Assembly (NCBI RefSeq): GCF_000219915.2
Contig: NC_017964.1
Span: forward strand, 1,550,001-1,614,000
Reading direction: 5' to 3'
Length of the DNA: 64,000 nucleotides
Source of the DNA: Advenella kashmirensis WT001
Lineage (GTDB): Bacteria > Pseudomonadota > Gammaproteobacteria > Burkholderiales > Burkholderiaceae_B
Positions 8,700-18,815 of the stretch are shown one piece after another (position 1 is the first letter of the stretch; each line of letters opens with the position of its first letter). A model generated the notes under the pieces. It saw nothing but the letters and a program-made list of their open reading frames with translations, was not told where the DNA came from and searched no databases. The translations under genes and the position numbers were made by a program.

Positions 8700-11600
8700 T
8701 GCGATTGTCACGATTGATCCAGGGGATCTCCTGTTTTCTGCTTATTGGCCTGGCTGGCATGACGCCTGTCTTGGTGTCTGCCAGTCCTGTGGTGCAAGTG
8801 CTGCACAATAATTTTGTTTTAGCAGAAAAGTTTCGGCATATGCAGACTATCGCCAAACGACAAGGAGTGGACTTGCGGCATCTCAATGTTGAGACGACAT
8901 CGTCGCAGGCGTTAAGTGCAGCTGTTGCGGGTGCTGCGCTCACCGTACTGGATGTGCCCAGACCGGGTGACCGATCAATGGTCGAACAGCGGCTGGACCA
9001 AGCACGACAACAACAGGAGAGCCTTAGTGCTAGACGCTTGACCGTTGGCGGGGGACGGCCCGTCTGGCACGGCCTGGAGGTGCCGGTGGGCAGCAGACTG
9101 GCCGAGCTCTATGCCGCAGGCGGTGAGGCTAATTACGGACGTTTTTTTGCGCTAGTCAGCACGATTGATGAAGGGCTTGTGCCGTCCCCTGATCTGCTTG
9201 TGCCGCCTGAAAAACTGCCGGCCACAGGCTTTTATCACTCGCAAGCTGCGCGAGTGTTCGACAATGTACAGTCCTACCTGAATTGGTATGCATCTGCCGT
9301 TTCTCCCGCCAGGCCTGATTCCATTGGCCGGGTGGCGTTTTTGATATCCCGGCATACAGTGACGGATTTTGTGACTGGTGAAGTGGATGAATTGATTCGT
9401 CGCAGTGAGGCCGCAGGCTTACTGCCTATCGTATTCTGGGCCGATGCAGATGATCCGCAAGGATTGCAGGGAGCGCTACACAACGCTACGGCAGATGTGC
9501 TGGTCAACCTGACGCATATGCGAGGCGGTGCTCAGCGCACCCGCGACTTTAAAGCGTTGAATGTTCCGGTAATCCAGACGCTACGTTTTCGCGAAGGGCA
9601 AGCACGCGACTGGCCCGCTGCTCCTAGCGGTGTTAATGCCCGTACTGCCGCTGTTTTCCTTGCCGGACCTGAAGGATGGGGTGTCAGTGACCCGCTGGTG
9701 CTGTCTGCCGCCACAGAAGGGATAGACGAGCTCCTGCCGCAACAAGCGCAAGCATTGATTGATAAGCTGCAAAGCCTGGTTGGCTTGCGACATACCCGTG
9801 CTGCGGATAAGCGGCTCGCCTTGATGTTCTGGAATTACCCGGCGGGTGAGAAAAACCTGGGCGCATCCAATCTGAATCTGCCGCGCAGTATTGTTTCTAT
9901 TCAGGCCGCATTGGCGGGGCAAAGTTATGATGTGGGCGAGCCCGTGAGCGAAAAAGTGGTTATCGAGAAAGGTCAGCGCATGCTGGGTGCGCTGTACGGT
10001 AGCGTATCGCTGGACGAACTACTGGCAGAAGATCTGGCAGCACTGTATCCGCTGTCGGCTTATGAAAGCTGGCTGGCAGGTCTGCCGGATGAGCAGCAGA
10101 AACAATTACGTCATCATGGCTCGCCTGACGAGCACCGCGCGATACGAGAGATTAACGGTCAACGTTATTTCGTTATTCCCCGGTGGCAGATCGGACATTT
10201 GCTGGTAATGCCGCAGATGCCGCGCCATGCCGACGCGGCTAAGCACTATCATGACACCGCCAGTGTACCGGATCATCTTTATATGGCGGCCTATCTGTAT
10301 TTGCAGCAACAATACGCTGCCCATGCACTTATTCACCTGGGAACACATGGCACTCAGGAATGGCTTCCTGGCAAGGATCGCGGGCTGGCCGCTAGCGATT
10401 ATCCGTGGCTGGCAGTGGGTAGCATGCCGGTATTCTATCCCTACATTCAAGATAACGTTGGCGAAGCATCCAGGCCAAGCGGCGCGGACGGGCTGTGATT
10501 ATCAGTCACCAGACGCCTCCCTTTGCACCTGCCGGACTGTACGACCAGTTGCGTGATTTGCACCACCTGATTCATGAGTATCAGCAGCTTGACGAGGGAA
10601 TAGTCCGTAAGCAAGTGGCACTGCGTATTCGGGAGACGGCATTTGCTGCGAATCTGCACCGGGACCTGGGTTGGGGTGATCAACAGGCGGAAGATGATTT
10701 TTCAGGTTTTCTTCAAGCCGTACATAACCAGTTGCATGAACTGGCGCGTACGGCCACGCCTCTGGGATTGCATACCTTTGGGCAGCCTGCGAGCGACGAG
10801 CACCGGGCCAGCACCATCGTGCAGCAGCTTGGAGAGCCATTCTATGCAGCGCTGGGGCTCGATAGGGAAGAGCTGTTTGTCGAAGATCATAAGCAGTTGA
10901 AAGACAATCCTGCCTATCTCGCCTTACATCAACTACTGAAGCCATCCAGTAAAAGCGCACTGCCTGACCGTGTTGCCGGTTTTGCCGATCGTGCCAGGGC
11001 GAATGATCTGCGCTTACGTGACACCCAGGAAAATGAGGCGTTGCTTGCCGGACTGGCGGGTGGCTTCATTGCGCCGGACGCTGGTGGCGATCCGATACGC
11101 AATCCCGATGTAATGAGTGGTCGTAATTTATACGCCTTCGAGGCCGACAAGATTCCCACCAGAGCAGCGTATGACTCAGCTGCAATGGCTTACGAACAGC
11201 TTGTTCAGGCTTTTCGGTCCGAGCATGATGGCCAGTGGCCTCGCAAGCTTGCGTTTAGCCTATGGTCGTCGAAGGCGATTCGTCACTTGGGGATAACTGA
11301 GGCGCAAATCCTGCATGCGGTTGGCCTGCGTCCAGTCTGGGATGCAGGAGGGCGAATTACTGCGCTGGATATTATCCCGACCCGGGAACTGGGACGGCCG
11401 CGAACGGATGTTGTGATTCAGGTTACTGGTGTGTATCGTGACCAGTTCGATAGTTTCATGCGGCTGCTTGACGACGCTCTGGCCCGCCTGGCCACACTGG
11501 AAGAACCGGGTAATCCGATTGTGGCAAATAACCAGCGTATTGCCACGCTCTTGCGCCAACAGGGTATGCCATCAGACCAGGCGGTCGCCGCCGCCCGATA

Positions 11601-12633
11601 CCGTATTTTTGGCAACGCTCCCGGACAATATGGTACGGGTGTGCCCGATCTGGCCTTACGCTCTACCGAATGGAACGATGATGGCGAACTGGCTCAGCAT
11701 TTTCTTGCGAGCAGCAGGCACGCATACGGCAGGCAGCAATGGGGCGCCAGTCTATCAAAAACGAATCTGCTGGCGGAACAACTGCGCGGTACGCAAGCGG
11801 CGATTATGTCCCGGTCGTCGAATCTGCATGGTGTGCTGTCAACCGACCACCCATTTGAGTTCCTGGGAGGTTTGTCGGCGGCGGTACGACACCTTGATGG
11901 TCAGGCTCCGCAATTGCTGATCTCCGACTTGCGTGACGGTGAGGTAAGCACAACCGGGCTGGCGCGCTTTCTGGCCAATGAGCTGCGGGGACGTTATCTG
12001 AACCCGCAATGGATTGAGTCCATGCAGCAGGAAGGATATGCCGGCACGCTGCAAGTGCTCAATGTCACTAACAATTTGTTCGGCTGGCAGGCTATGGAAC
12101 CGGCGTCTGTGCGTGATGACCAATGGCAGGCGATGTTCGATACTTATGTGAACGACACACGAGAACTGGGCACACGCGAGTGGTTTGAGCGGCACAATCC
12201 TACGGCGCAGGCGCAGATACTCGAACGGATGGCCGAAGCCATGCGCAAGGGCTACTGGAATGCGTCCGAGCAAACGCAACGCGACCTGGTCCGGCGCTGG
12301 CAGCAACTGGCCAAACAGTTTGATGTGCACACCGGCGCCGAGGCGACGCGTCGCTATATCGCTGATATTGCCCAGGGTTTTGGCTTGGGCGCAGAAACGG
12401 CGCCCCAGATGGAGTCAGGACCCGCCCTAGACCAAACGGCGGATAATCCGGGAGCGACAGAGCAGGAGATACAAACCGTAAATGGGCAGATCCTGGAGCG
12501 CGTGGAGGCTCCCGCCGAATCTTCGCCGGAGACGCTACTGGTTTTGCTTTTGCTGCTATGTGTCGCGGTGACCGGCGGAGCGCGGCAGTGGTGGGATGGC
12601 CGTCACATCACACATCGCGCAGATTCGATCTGA
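8699..12633 (+). CDS. CobN/HmuS-type chelatase, exported and membrane-anchored (frameshifted)
   Basis: This protein of about 1,310 residues belongs to the CobN/Mg-chelatase large-subunit family. Recognisable segments include HLGTHGTQEWLPGKD, SDYPWLAVGSMPVFYPYI, LFGNAPGQYGTGV-like FGNAPGQYGTGVPDLALRS, and the SRSSNLHGVLSTDHPFEFLGG region. Unlike biosynthetic CobN it starts with a signal peptide (LIQGISCFLLIGLAGMTPVLVSA) and ends with a transmembrane helix (LLVLLLLLCVAVTGGA). It should therefore act in the periplasm, tethered to the inner membrane, as proposed for HmuS-type dechelatases. One base is missing after 10467: adding a C gives VGEAIQAKRRGRAVIISHQ across the break. It follows the receptor with overlapping codons and precedes an ExbB-like gene. 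Whether it removes metal from a tetrapyrrole or handles another metal complex is not known. Confidence 0.85.
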
Positions 12634-12679
12634 ATCCATTTTTATTTTTTAATTGATTTCTATAACCCGAGACAACCTG

Positions 12680-13189
12680 ATGGACTTTTTTGCCGATATC
12701 GAACATTTGCTATACGCAGTCTCCCGCATTTTTCTTATGCCGGTACTGTTTCTCATCGTCTTGTCTTTGCTGTATGCGGTGGGAATGCTAGGGGCTTTTT
12801 TGGTTGAAGGCTGGCAACGACGTCGGCAGGGCGGCGCCGACAGGCTAGTGAAACAGACCAGAGATTACTTACGGCGACAGACAATATCTTCTGGTGATCT
12901 GGAACTGTATATTCTGAAACAGCTGGAATGGCTGCGGGTCGTGTCGCGCACCGCCCCGATGCTGGGTCTTATCGCTACCATGATTCCGATGGGGCCAGCC
13001 TTACTGGCGCTGGGCAATGGTGATGCGACGGAAGTAGGTAAAAACATGGTGGCGGCATTTTCGGCTGTTATTCTCGCGTTACTGGCTGCCAGTCTTTGTT
13101 TTTTTATCCTTACCATACGTCGTCGTTGGCTACTGCAGGATTTGCATCGGGCTGAACGTACCCTGTTATTGCAAGAGGAGTCGGCGTAA
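12680..13189 (+). CDS. MotA/TolQ/ExbB-type proton-channel protein
   Basis: This is an inner-membrane protein of the ExbB/TolQ/MotA family, which uses the proton gradient to energise partner proteins. From the ATG at 12680 it has 169 residues with three hydrophobic segments (IFLMPVLFLIVLSLLYAVGMLGAF; LGLIATMIPMGPALLALG; FSAVILALLAASLCFFIL). The family signature APMLGLIATMIPMGPALLAL is clear. It overlaps the next gene by one base and follows the chelatase after 46 bases. In Hmu-type loci the equivalent gene is thought to supply energy to the receptor or chelatase. Without a classical ExbD or TonB here, the coupling partner is probably the DUF2149 protein. Confidence 0.85.
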   Translation: MDFFADIEHLLYAVSRIFLMPVLFLIVLSLLYAVGMLGAFLVEGWQRRRQGGADRLVKQTRDYLRRQTISSGDLELYILKQLEWLRVVSRTAPMLGLIATMIPMGPALLALGNGDATEVGKNMVAAFSAVILALLAASLCFFILTIRRRWLLQDLHRAERTLLLQEESA

Positions 13190-13515
13190 TGCGTTTCCTT
13201 GAAGACGATGACACCGACCCCATGTTGTCGGTCGTCAATCTCATTGACCTGTTTCTCGTTATTATCGGGCTGCTGATGATTGTGATCGCGCAGAATCCGC
13301 TAGGTCCGTTAGCCCGGGAGAACGTGGTGGTGGTAGAGAGCCCGGGCCAGGCCGACATGCGCATCACGGTCAAGGAGGGCAAAGAACTGACGCGCTACGA
13401 ATCCAGTGGCAAGGTTGGTGAAGGACAGGGGGCACGCGCGGGCATAACGTACCGTCTGGATGATGGCAGGATGATATACGTCCCTGAAAACAAGGTCAAA
13501 GAAATAAATCAGTAG
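13189..13515 (+). CDS. DUF2149 protein, ExbD-like small membrane partner
   Basis: This 108-residue protein has one N-terminal membrane helix (LIDLFLVIIGLLMIVIAQNPL). It begins with the acidic stretch RFLEDDDTDPMLSVVNL, which is typical of DUF2149. The periplasmic tail ends in YRLDDGRMIYVPENK. Topology and position match ExbD/TolR: a single helix, and a gene directly after an ExbB-like gene (TAATG overlap). In Bacteroidetes hmu operons a DUF2149 gene occupies the same place. It probably forms the stator complex with the preceding protein. Function is inferred from context. Confidence 0.8.
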   Translation: MRFLEDDDTDPMLSVVNLIDLFLVIIGLLMIVIAQNPLGPLARENVVVVESPGQADMRITVKEGKELTRYESSGKVGEGQGARAGITYRLDDGRMIYVPENKVKEINQ

Positions 13516-13546
13516 CTCGCCATTGTTTATTTAGCTGTTGTTCAGG

Positions 13547-14962
13547 TTACGCATCCAGTGTTGCCAGTTTTCCAAGGGTGGCAGTCGCCGCTTCGGTTCG
13601 GGCGTCCCAGGCATACCCGTAGTTGATTCTCAGGCAGTTCTGGAATGCTTGCTTGGCGGAAAAAATCGGGCCCGGAGCAACGCTGATGCCGAGCGACAGG
13701 GCATGCCTGTGAATTTCCAGCGCGTTTATCCCCAACGGCAATTCGATCCATATGAAATAGCCACCCTTTGGCCGCGTCGCGCGGGTGCCGGGCGGGAAAT
13801 AATGCCCGATAGCCTGTGCAAATTGTGTCTGTTGTGTTTGCAGCGTTTTACGCAAGTGTCTCAGGTGCTTGTCGTATCCGCCTTTTTCCAGATAGTGAGC
13901 GATCGCCATCTGGGTCGGAAGCGGGCAGGTTAGCGTCGTCGTGAGCTTGCGACGGGCGATGGCGCGGGTGTGGCGTTCGGCTACGACCCAGCCGATCCGA
14001 TAACCCGGCGCCAGTGTTTTTGAAAACGAAGAGCAATGCATCACGATCCCGCTTGTGTCAAAGCGCTTGGTGAGCGCAGGTTGAGTAGAACCGAAATACA
14101 GTTCGTTATAGACGTCGTCTTCAATCAAAGGGACGTCGTAGCGCGTGAGCAGCTCGACGAGCGCTTGTTTTTTTTCATCCGACATCAGATAGCCCAGCGG
14201 GTTCTGGAATGTCGTCATCAGACAGCAGGCTTTTGGCCGATGGCGCTTGATGGCATTTTCCAGCGCGTCCAGTTGTATGCCTTCGCGCGGATGCGTCGGC
14301 ACTTCCACTGCTTCCAGGTGATGCGCTTCCAGCGATTGCAGCGCGGCGTAGAACGTTGGCGTTTCAATCAGGACCTTGTCGCCTGGCTGTGTCAGGACGC
14401 CAAGACAGAGGTTCAGCGCTTCAAGCGCTCCATTGGTAATGATAATGTCGTCGGTGTTGACATGTACGCCGCTGGCCAGGTAGCGCAGCGCAATCTGGCG
14501 GCGCAGGTCGGTATGCCCAGGTGTCAGTTCATCGACGATGGACCACGGATCGAAATTCCTTGTTGTGCTGCTGATGGACTGGCTCAGTCTGTCATGTGGA
14601 AACAGCAAAGGACTGGGGAACGCTGATCCCAATTGGACGACATCACGCATCATGGTCGATTCAAGGACGTCGAAGACCAGATCATTAATATTCACGGACG
14701 CGGCGTCTTCCGTTGGCTGCGATGGCGTATCTGCCTCGGGCGGCAGGTGGCGGGCACCATGCGCGACGTAGTAGCCGGAGCGATCACGCGCACGCACCAG
14801 CCCCTGCGCTTCGAGCAGGTAATACGCTTGAAATACCGTGGAGGCGCTGACGCCGCGATTGGCGGTAACCTGCCGCACTGACGGCAACTTTTCTCCAGAG
14901 CGCAATACGCCAGAATAGATGGACGCGGCGATGTCGGCGGCCAGCGCTTCATATAACTTCAT
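13547..14962 (-). CDS. MocR/GabR-type transcriptional regulator (GntR helix-turn-helix plus aminotransferase fold)
   Basis: This is a PLP-binding regulator of about 471 residues. The start at 14962 (MKLYEALAADIAASIYSG) follows a GGGGA site. The N-terminal GntR domain is seen as KLPSVRQVTANRGVSASTVFQAYYLLEAQGLV. The rest is a fold-type I aminotransferase domain with NGALEALNLCLGVLTQPGD, VPLIEDDVYNELYFG and the PLP-lysine region HCSSFSKTLAPGYRIGW. MocR proteins usually control a divergent gene through direct repeats in the shared promoter. Here the divergent unit is the cbb3-like oxidase operon, and imperfect direct repeats are present between them. The ligand is unknown. Confidence 0.9.
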   Translation of the reverse strand: MKLYEALAADIAASIYSGVLRSGEKLPSVRQVTANRGVSASTVFQAYYLLEAQGLVRARDRSGYYVAHGARHLPPEADTPSQPTEDAASVNINDLVFDVLESTMMRDVVQLGSAFPSPLLFPHDRLSQSISSTTRNFDPWSIVDELTPGHTDLRRQIALRYLASGVHVNTDDIIITNGALEALNLCLGVLTQPGDKVLIETPTFYAALQSLEAHHLEAVEVPTHPREGIQLDALENAIKRHRPKACCLMTTFQNPLGYLMSDEKKQALVELLTRYDVPLIEDDVYNELYFGSTQPALTKRFDTSGIVMHCSSFSKTLAPGYRIGWVVAERHTRAIARRKLTTTLTCPLPTQMAIAHYLEKGGYDKHLRHLRKTLQTQQTQFAQAIGHYFPPGTRATRPKGGYFIWIELPLGINALEIHRHALSLGISVAPGPIFSAKQAFQNCLRINYGYAWDARTEAATATLGKLATLDA

Positions 14963-15011
14963 GAATATCCCCTTCAGGAATTGCCACTTACGGTAATGAC
15001 AAAGATAGACC

Positions 15012-15200
15012 AACTGATACGGTGTTTAATATATTTTATCGTATATTTAAATCTGATATGAATTAGAGCCCGGATCTGCCTGGGACAATTTGTCCAACCC
15101 TAAAAAACCAGAATGTGATATGCGTTCATGATGTATGTTTCCAAAAGTAACTGATATGGTTATTTATTCTATCTTTGCATATTTAAAATGTGATATTCAA
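15012..15200. promoter_or_regulatory. Imperfect direct repeats between the MocR gene and the oxidase operon
   Basis: Two related blocks lie 137 bp apart. AACTGATACGGT (15012-15023) matches AACTGATATGGT (15149-15160) at 11 of 12 positions. An ATATTTAAA(A)TnTGATAT block (15042-15059) recurs at 15179-15196. MocR-family regulators are known to bind paired direct repeats, so these are good candidate operators for the adjacent regulator. The region is strongly AT-rich and must also hold both promoters. No functional evidence exists beyond position and repetition. Confidence 0.5.
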
Positions 15201-15268
15201 ATATTACCATACAGACTTTTATCAGATTGTCGGCATTCATTCCGATGCCTTGAAACTCAAGGAAACCC

Positions 15269-16917
15269 ATGAACCCCACAGCCTTGTTACTGGCTACTTT
15301 TATTTTGTCCATTGTCGGACTTTTTGCTTTTATATGGTCCCTGAGAAAGGGGCTGTTTGAAGCGGAGTCCAGTGGTGCGCGTACTATTTTTTCGACCGGA
15401 GAAATCGGACATCCTGAAGAGCCATCAGTAGGGCCTGCTCAACAGAGCGCCCTGGATGAAGTATCGCGGACCAATCTGGACGCCGACGAAACCAAAACCT
15501 CCCCAACTGAGTTGGCTGCCCGCGAGGCGGCCGACCGATCCAGTGCCTTGCCCGCCTTTGTGCTCATTGGCTGTTCGGTTGTGTGGCTGATTGTGGCTTC
15601 ATTCGCAGGCCTTTTGGCTTCGCTCAAATTGCACTGGCCAGATCTGATGACAGAGCACGCCTGGCTCAGTTTCGGTCGCTTGCGCACCATGCATTTGAAT
15701 GGCGTTGCGTACGGCTGGGCACCCCTGGGGCTGCTGGGACTTGCTATCTGGATGCTGCCACGACTTTTGCGAACGCAATTGTTGGGCGGACGGTTGGTCA
15801 TTTTTGGTGCGCTGTTGTGGAATGCCGCACTGATCGCAGGGATGGGTGGCCTGGCTATCGGCATTAACGCAGGCATGGAATGGCTGGAGATCCCCTGGCA
15901 GATCGGTGTGCTGTTCGCCATTGGCGGCATGCTAGTTGGCTTGCCGATGGCCCTGATGCTGACGCGCCGTAAAGTAAATCATCTGTACGTGTCTGTCTGG
16001 TATATGGGAGCCGCACTGTTCTGGTTTCCAACGCTTTATATCGTGGCCAAAGTCCCTGGTGTGCATTTCGGGGTGGAGCAGGCCACGATGAACTGGTGGT
16101 ATGGACATAATGTATTGGGGCTGTTCTATACACCGTTGTCGCTGGCCGCTGTTTACTATTTCCTGCCCAAGGTGATTGGCCGGCCAGTGCGCTCTTACAA
16201 CTTGTCGTTGCTGGGCTTCTGGACACTGGCCTTTTTCTATGGACAGGTGGGGGCGCATCACTTGATTGGCGGCCCGATCCTGAGTGGCTGATCACACTAT
16301 CTATCGTGCAAAGTGTGATGATGATCATCCCGGTTCTGGCGTTTTCAATCAATCAACACATGACGCTGAAAGGGCACTTTAGCGCCTTGCGCCATTCCCC
16401 GGTGCTGCGCTTTATTGTCTTTGGCGCCGTGATGTATACGCTGGCATCGGTACAGGGTTCTTTCCAGGCATTGCGTACGGTCAACGCCACGACGCATTTC
16501 ACCCACTTTACGGTGGCGCATGCACACATAGGCATGTACGGCTTTGTGTCGATGGTGATTTTCGGTGGGGTTTATTTTGTCATGCCGCGCATTCTGAATA
16601 CGGCCTGGCCCAAACCCAGTCTGATCGCCTGGCATTTCTGGCTCGTGGTAGCGGGGTTCGCAGTCTATATGATTACCTTGAGCATCGGCGGGGTATTGCA
16701 GGGCCTGGCTTTGCTGGATCCTGCCCGTGAGTTCATGGAGTCGGTAGCAGTCACGATGCCATGGCTGCAGGGCAGGTCGATTGGCGGTGCGCTGATGACG
16801 CTGGGCCATCTGGTGTTTGCGCTACATGTCTTTCTGATTATCGTGCGTTCCGGCGCCTTTTCCCTGACCGAGCGTAAAACGCCCGCTGCTGCTGCGGCTA
16901 ACCCTTCACTGACATAA
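15269..16917 (+). CDS. cbb3-type haem-copper oxidase subunit I (CcoN-like) with CcoS-like N-terminus (frameshifted)
   Basis: This is the predicted catalytic subunit of a C-family terminal oxidase, about 550 residues. The histidine motifs of CcoN are visible: FGRLRTMHLNGVAYGW (low-spin haem), NWWYGHNVLGLF (CuB region), GAHHLIGGPIPEW, and THFTVAHAHIGMYGF (haem ligands). The first 50 residues form an extra helix and FIWSLRKGLFEAESSGAR, which resembles the small assembly protein CcoS. A hydrophilic linker follows, so the gene looks like a CcoS-CcoN fusion. One C is missing in the run at 16279-16280; restoring it reads GPIPEWLITLSIVQS and rejoins the C-terminal third. It is the first gene of a five-gene operon divergent from a MocR regulator. 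Confidence 0.85.
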
Positions 16918-16924
16918 ACGCGGT

Positions 16925-17568
16925 ATGGAAAACGAACTTAAACTACTTGTGGGTGCGATGGTGACGCTATCGCTGGCAACCTCAGCCTTGGTCGTCGTGC
17001 CCTTTCTACAACTGAAGGATGAGCCGGCACCTGCCGAGCTCAAGCCTTATACCAGCCAGGAATTGCGCGGACGCCAGCTGTATCGTGCGCACGCGTGTAT
17101 GGCCTGTCATACCCAGCAGCCGAGCACACTGGTGCAGGTATCGCAGATGCCAGCCGTGGCTGGGGGCGCGCATCGGTAGCGGGCGATTATCACTATGATG
17201 ATCCGCCGTTGCTGGGCACCATGCGTACCGGGCCTGATCTGTTTAATATCGGCGTGCGCCAGCCTAGCGTGGACTGGCATCTGGGTCATCTGTTCCAGCC
17301 GCGCGCCTATACGCCGGGCAGCAATATGCCTGCCTATCCGTTTATGTTCGAAGTCAGGAACGCCGATGATGTGGCCGACGGCGAGAAGGTCGTGCATCTT
17401 CCAGCAGGTACGGTTGAACCTGGCAAGGCCGTGGTTGCCAAGCCGGAAGCACTGGACCTGGTGGCGTATCTGATCAGCCTGAAACGCACCTACCCCGTTC
17501 TGTCTACGGAACAGGCGGACGTATTGTCGCAATCGGGCGCAGCTTCAGAAAAGGAACAAGTGCAATGA
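16925..17568 (+). CDS. CcoO-like membrane-anchored mono-haem cytochrome c (frameshifted)
   Basis: This is the predicted electron-entry subunit of the oxidase, about 214 residues. It has an N-terminal membrane anchor (LLVGAMVTLSLATSALVVVPFL), then YTSQELRGRQLYRAHACMACHTQQ with the single CMACH haem site. The C-terminal half shows GDYHYDDPPLLGTMRTGPDLFNIG and PGSNMPAYPF, which match CcoO and supply the methionine ligand. One G is missing near 17146; adding it gives VSQDASRGWGRASVAGD and rejoins the halves. It starts 7 bases after the ccoN-like gene and its last codons overlap the next gene (ATGA). Confidence 0.85.
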
Positions 17569-18171
17569 GCGTAAAGAAACAGACGCGTGCTGCCGAAAAT
17601 GCGGATCCGCACGAGCTGAACAATCCCGTTCCGCGCGTGCTCCTGGGCGTTATTCTGGCCTTGGTGGTATGGGGCGTGTACTATATTTTTTCTGCAAATC
17701 CCAATAGTGTTGCGGGCCTGGGCGATAGGCGCGATCCCGCTACGCTGGTGGCTGCGGCGCCGTCCGAGAACGGCGTCATTGATGGCAAGCAGTTGTTCAC
17801 GACCGCCTGCCAGTCGTGTCATCAGGCTAGCGGCCAGGGGCTGACCGGGGTATTCCCGCCGTTAGCGGGTGCTGAATGGGTAACCGGCGATCCGGCTGTG
17901 CTGGTGCAGATCGTACTGCATGGGCTGAGCGGACCAATCAAGGTTGCGGGCGCGCAATATAACGGTATGATGCCGCCGTTTGGAGAGCAGTTCAACGATG
18001 CGGAGCTGGCGGCTGTGCTCAGCTATATTCGCGATGCATGGGGCAACGGTGCCTCTGCGATCGAGATGGCGACCATCCGGAAAGCCGCGGGCGACCAAGG
18101 ATAGAACCACGCCGTGGGGTGGTGAAGAGGAACTGCGCAAGGCCGCCCTGACGTTCTCTGCATCTGATTGA
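17565..18171 (+). CDS. CcoP-like membrane-anchored mono-haem cytochrome c
   Basis: This third oxidase subunit has a cytoplasmic N-terminus (ADPHELNNPVPR, a CcoP-like motif), one transmembrane helix (LLGVILALVVWGVYYIF) and a single haem site CQSCH near residue 85, followed by a methionine in MMPPFGEQF. Standard CcoP has two haems, so this is a reduced form. As written it stops at 18104 after GDQG. Removing one G from the run at 18089-18091 reads AATKDRTTPWGGEEELRKAAL and extends it to a TGA at 18169-18171, only 2 bases before the SCO gene. The extension is inferred. Confidence 0.8.
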
Positions 18172-18173
18172 TC

Positions 18174-18815
18174 ATGAAGACGTCCGGGGTTCGTTCAGTT
18201 ATTGCATTTGCCATCATCGTGGTGCTCGGGCTGGCCGCGTTTTCGGCTGTTACGGCCGGTTTTGCGGCAGTCACCTCCGATGGGGTGAGACGCGTGCAAC
18301 TTAAGCGCAACCCCAGGGCGCTCCCAGATCTGCCCCTGATTGACGCTCGCGGCACGATGTTTTCATTGCGCGATTATGGCGGTGCTTCGAAGCGCGTGAC
18401 GTTTATCACACTTGTCTATCTGCAGTGTCAATCGGTCTGCCGTACCAGCATCGCCGGCCAATCGTGGATGCAGCATGCGATTCAGGCCCGCGGGCTTGAG
18501 GGTCGAGTGCGATTGCTGACTTTGAGCTTTGATCCGGCAAACGATAGCCCGCAGGTCATGGCCGAGCATGCCAGGCGCATGGGCGTGGACGCCGACCTGT
18601 GGCGTTTTGCAACCGTGCGTGATACGGGCGATCTGAATCGTATGCTTGCACTATTTGATATCATCGTTTTGCCCGACGGCCTGGGCGGTTATTCGCATAA
18701 CGCTGGCCTGTTTTTGATTGATGAGCACGGTCAGCTTGCCAGGGCATATGATGTAGACCGTCCTGATCTGGCGCTGGCAGATTATCTGGCGCGCGCCAAA
18801 GGGAAGGGCGGATGA
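18174..18815 (+). CDS. SCO1/SenC/PrrC-type copper chaperone
   Basis: This is a membrane-tethered periplasmic thioredoxin-fold protein that delivers copper to haem-copper oxidases. An N-terminal helix (VIAFAIIVVLGLAAFSAVTAG) is followed by the SCO copper motif VYLQCQSVCRTS (CxxxC, near residues 83-87) and a distal histidine in GGYSHNAGLFLID. Redox-fold landmarks LLTLSFDPANDSPQVM also match. I chose the ATG at 18174 rather than an upstream TTG. It overlaps the next gene by four bases (ATGA). Its place directly after oxidase genes supports a role in their CuB maturation. Confidence 0.88.
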   Translation: MKTSGVRSVIAFAIIVVLGLAAFSAVTAGFAAVTSDGVRRVQLKRNPRALPDLPLIDARGTMFSLRDYGGASKRVTFITLVYLQCQSVCRTSIAGQSWMQHAIQARGLEGRVRLLTLSFDPANDSPQVMAEHARRMGVDADLWRFATVRDTGDLNRMLALFDIIVLPDGLGGYSHNAGLFLIDEHGQLARAYDVDRPDLALADYLARAKGKGG

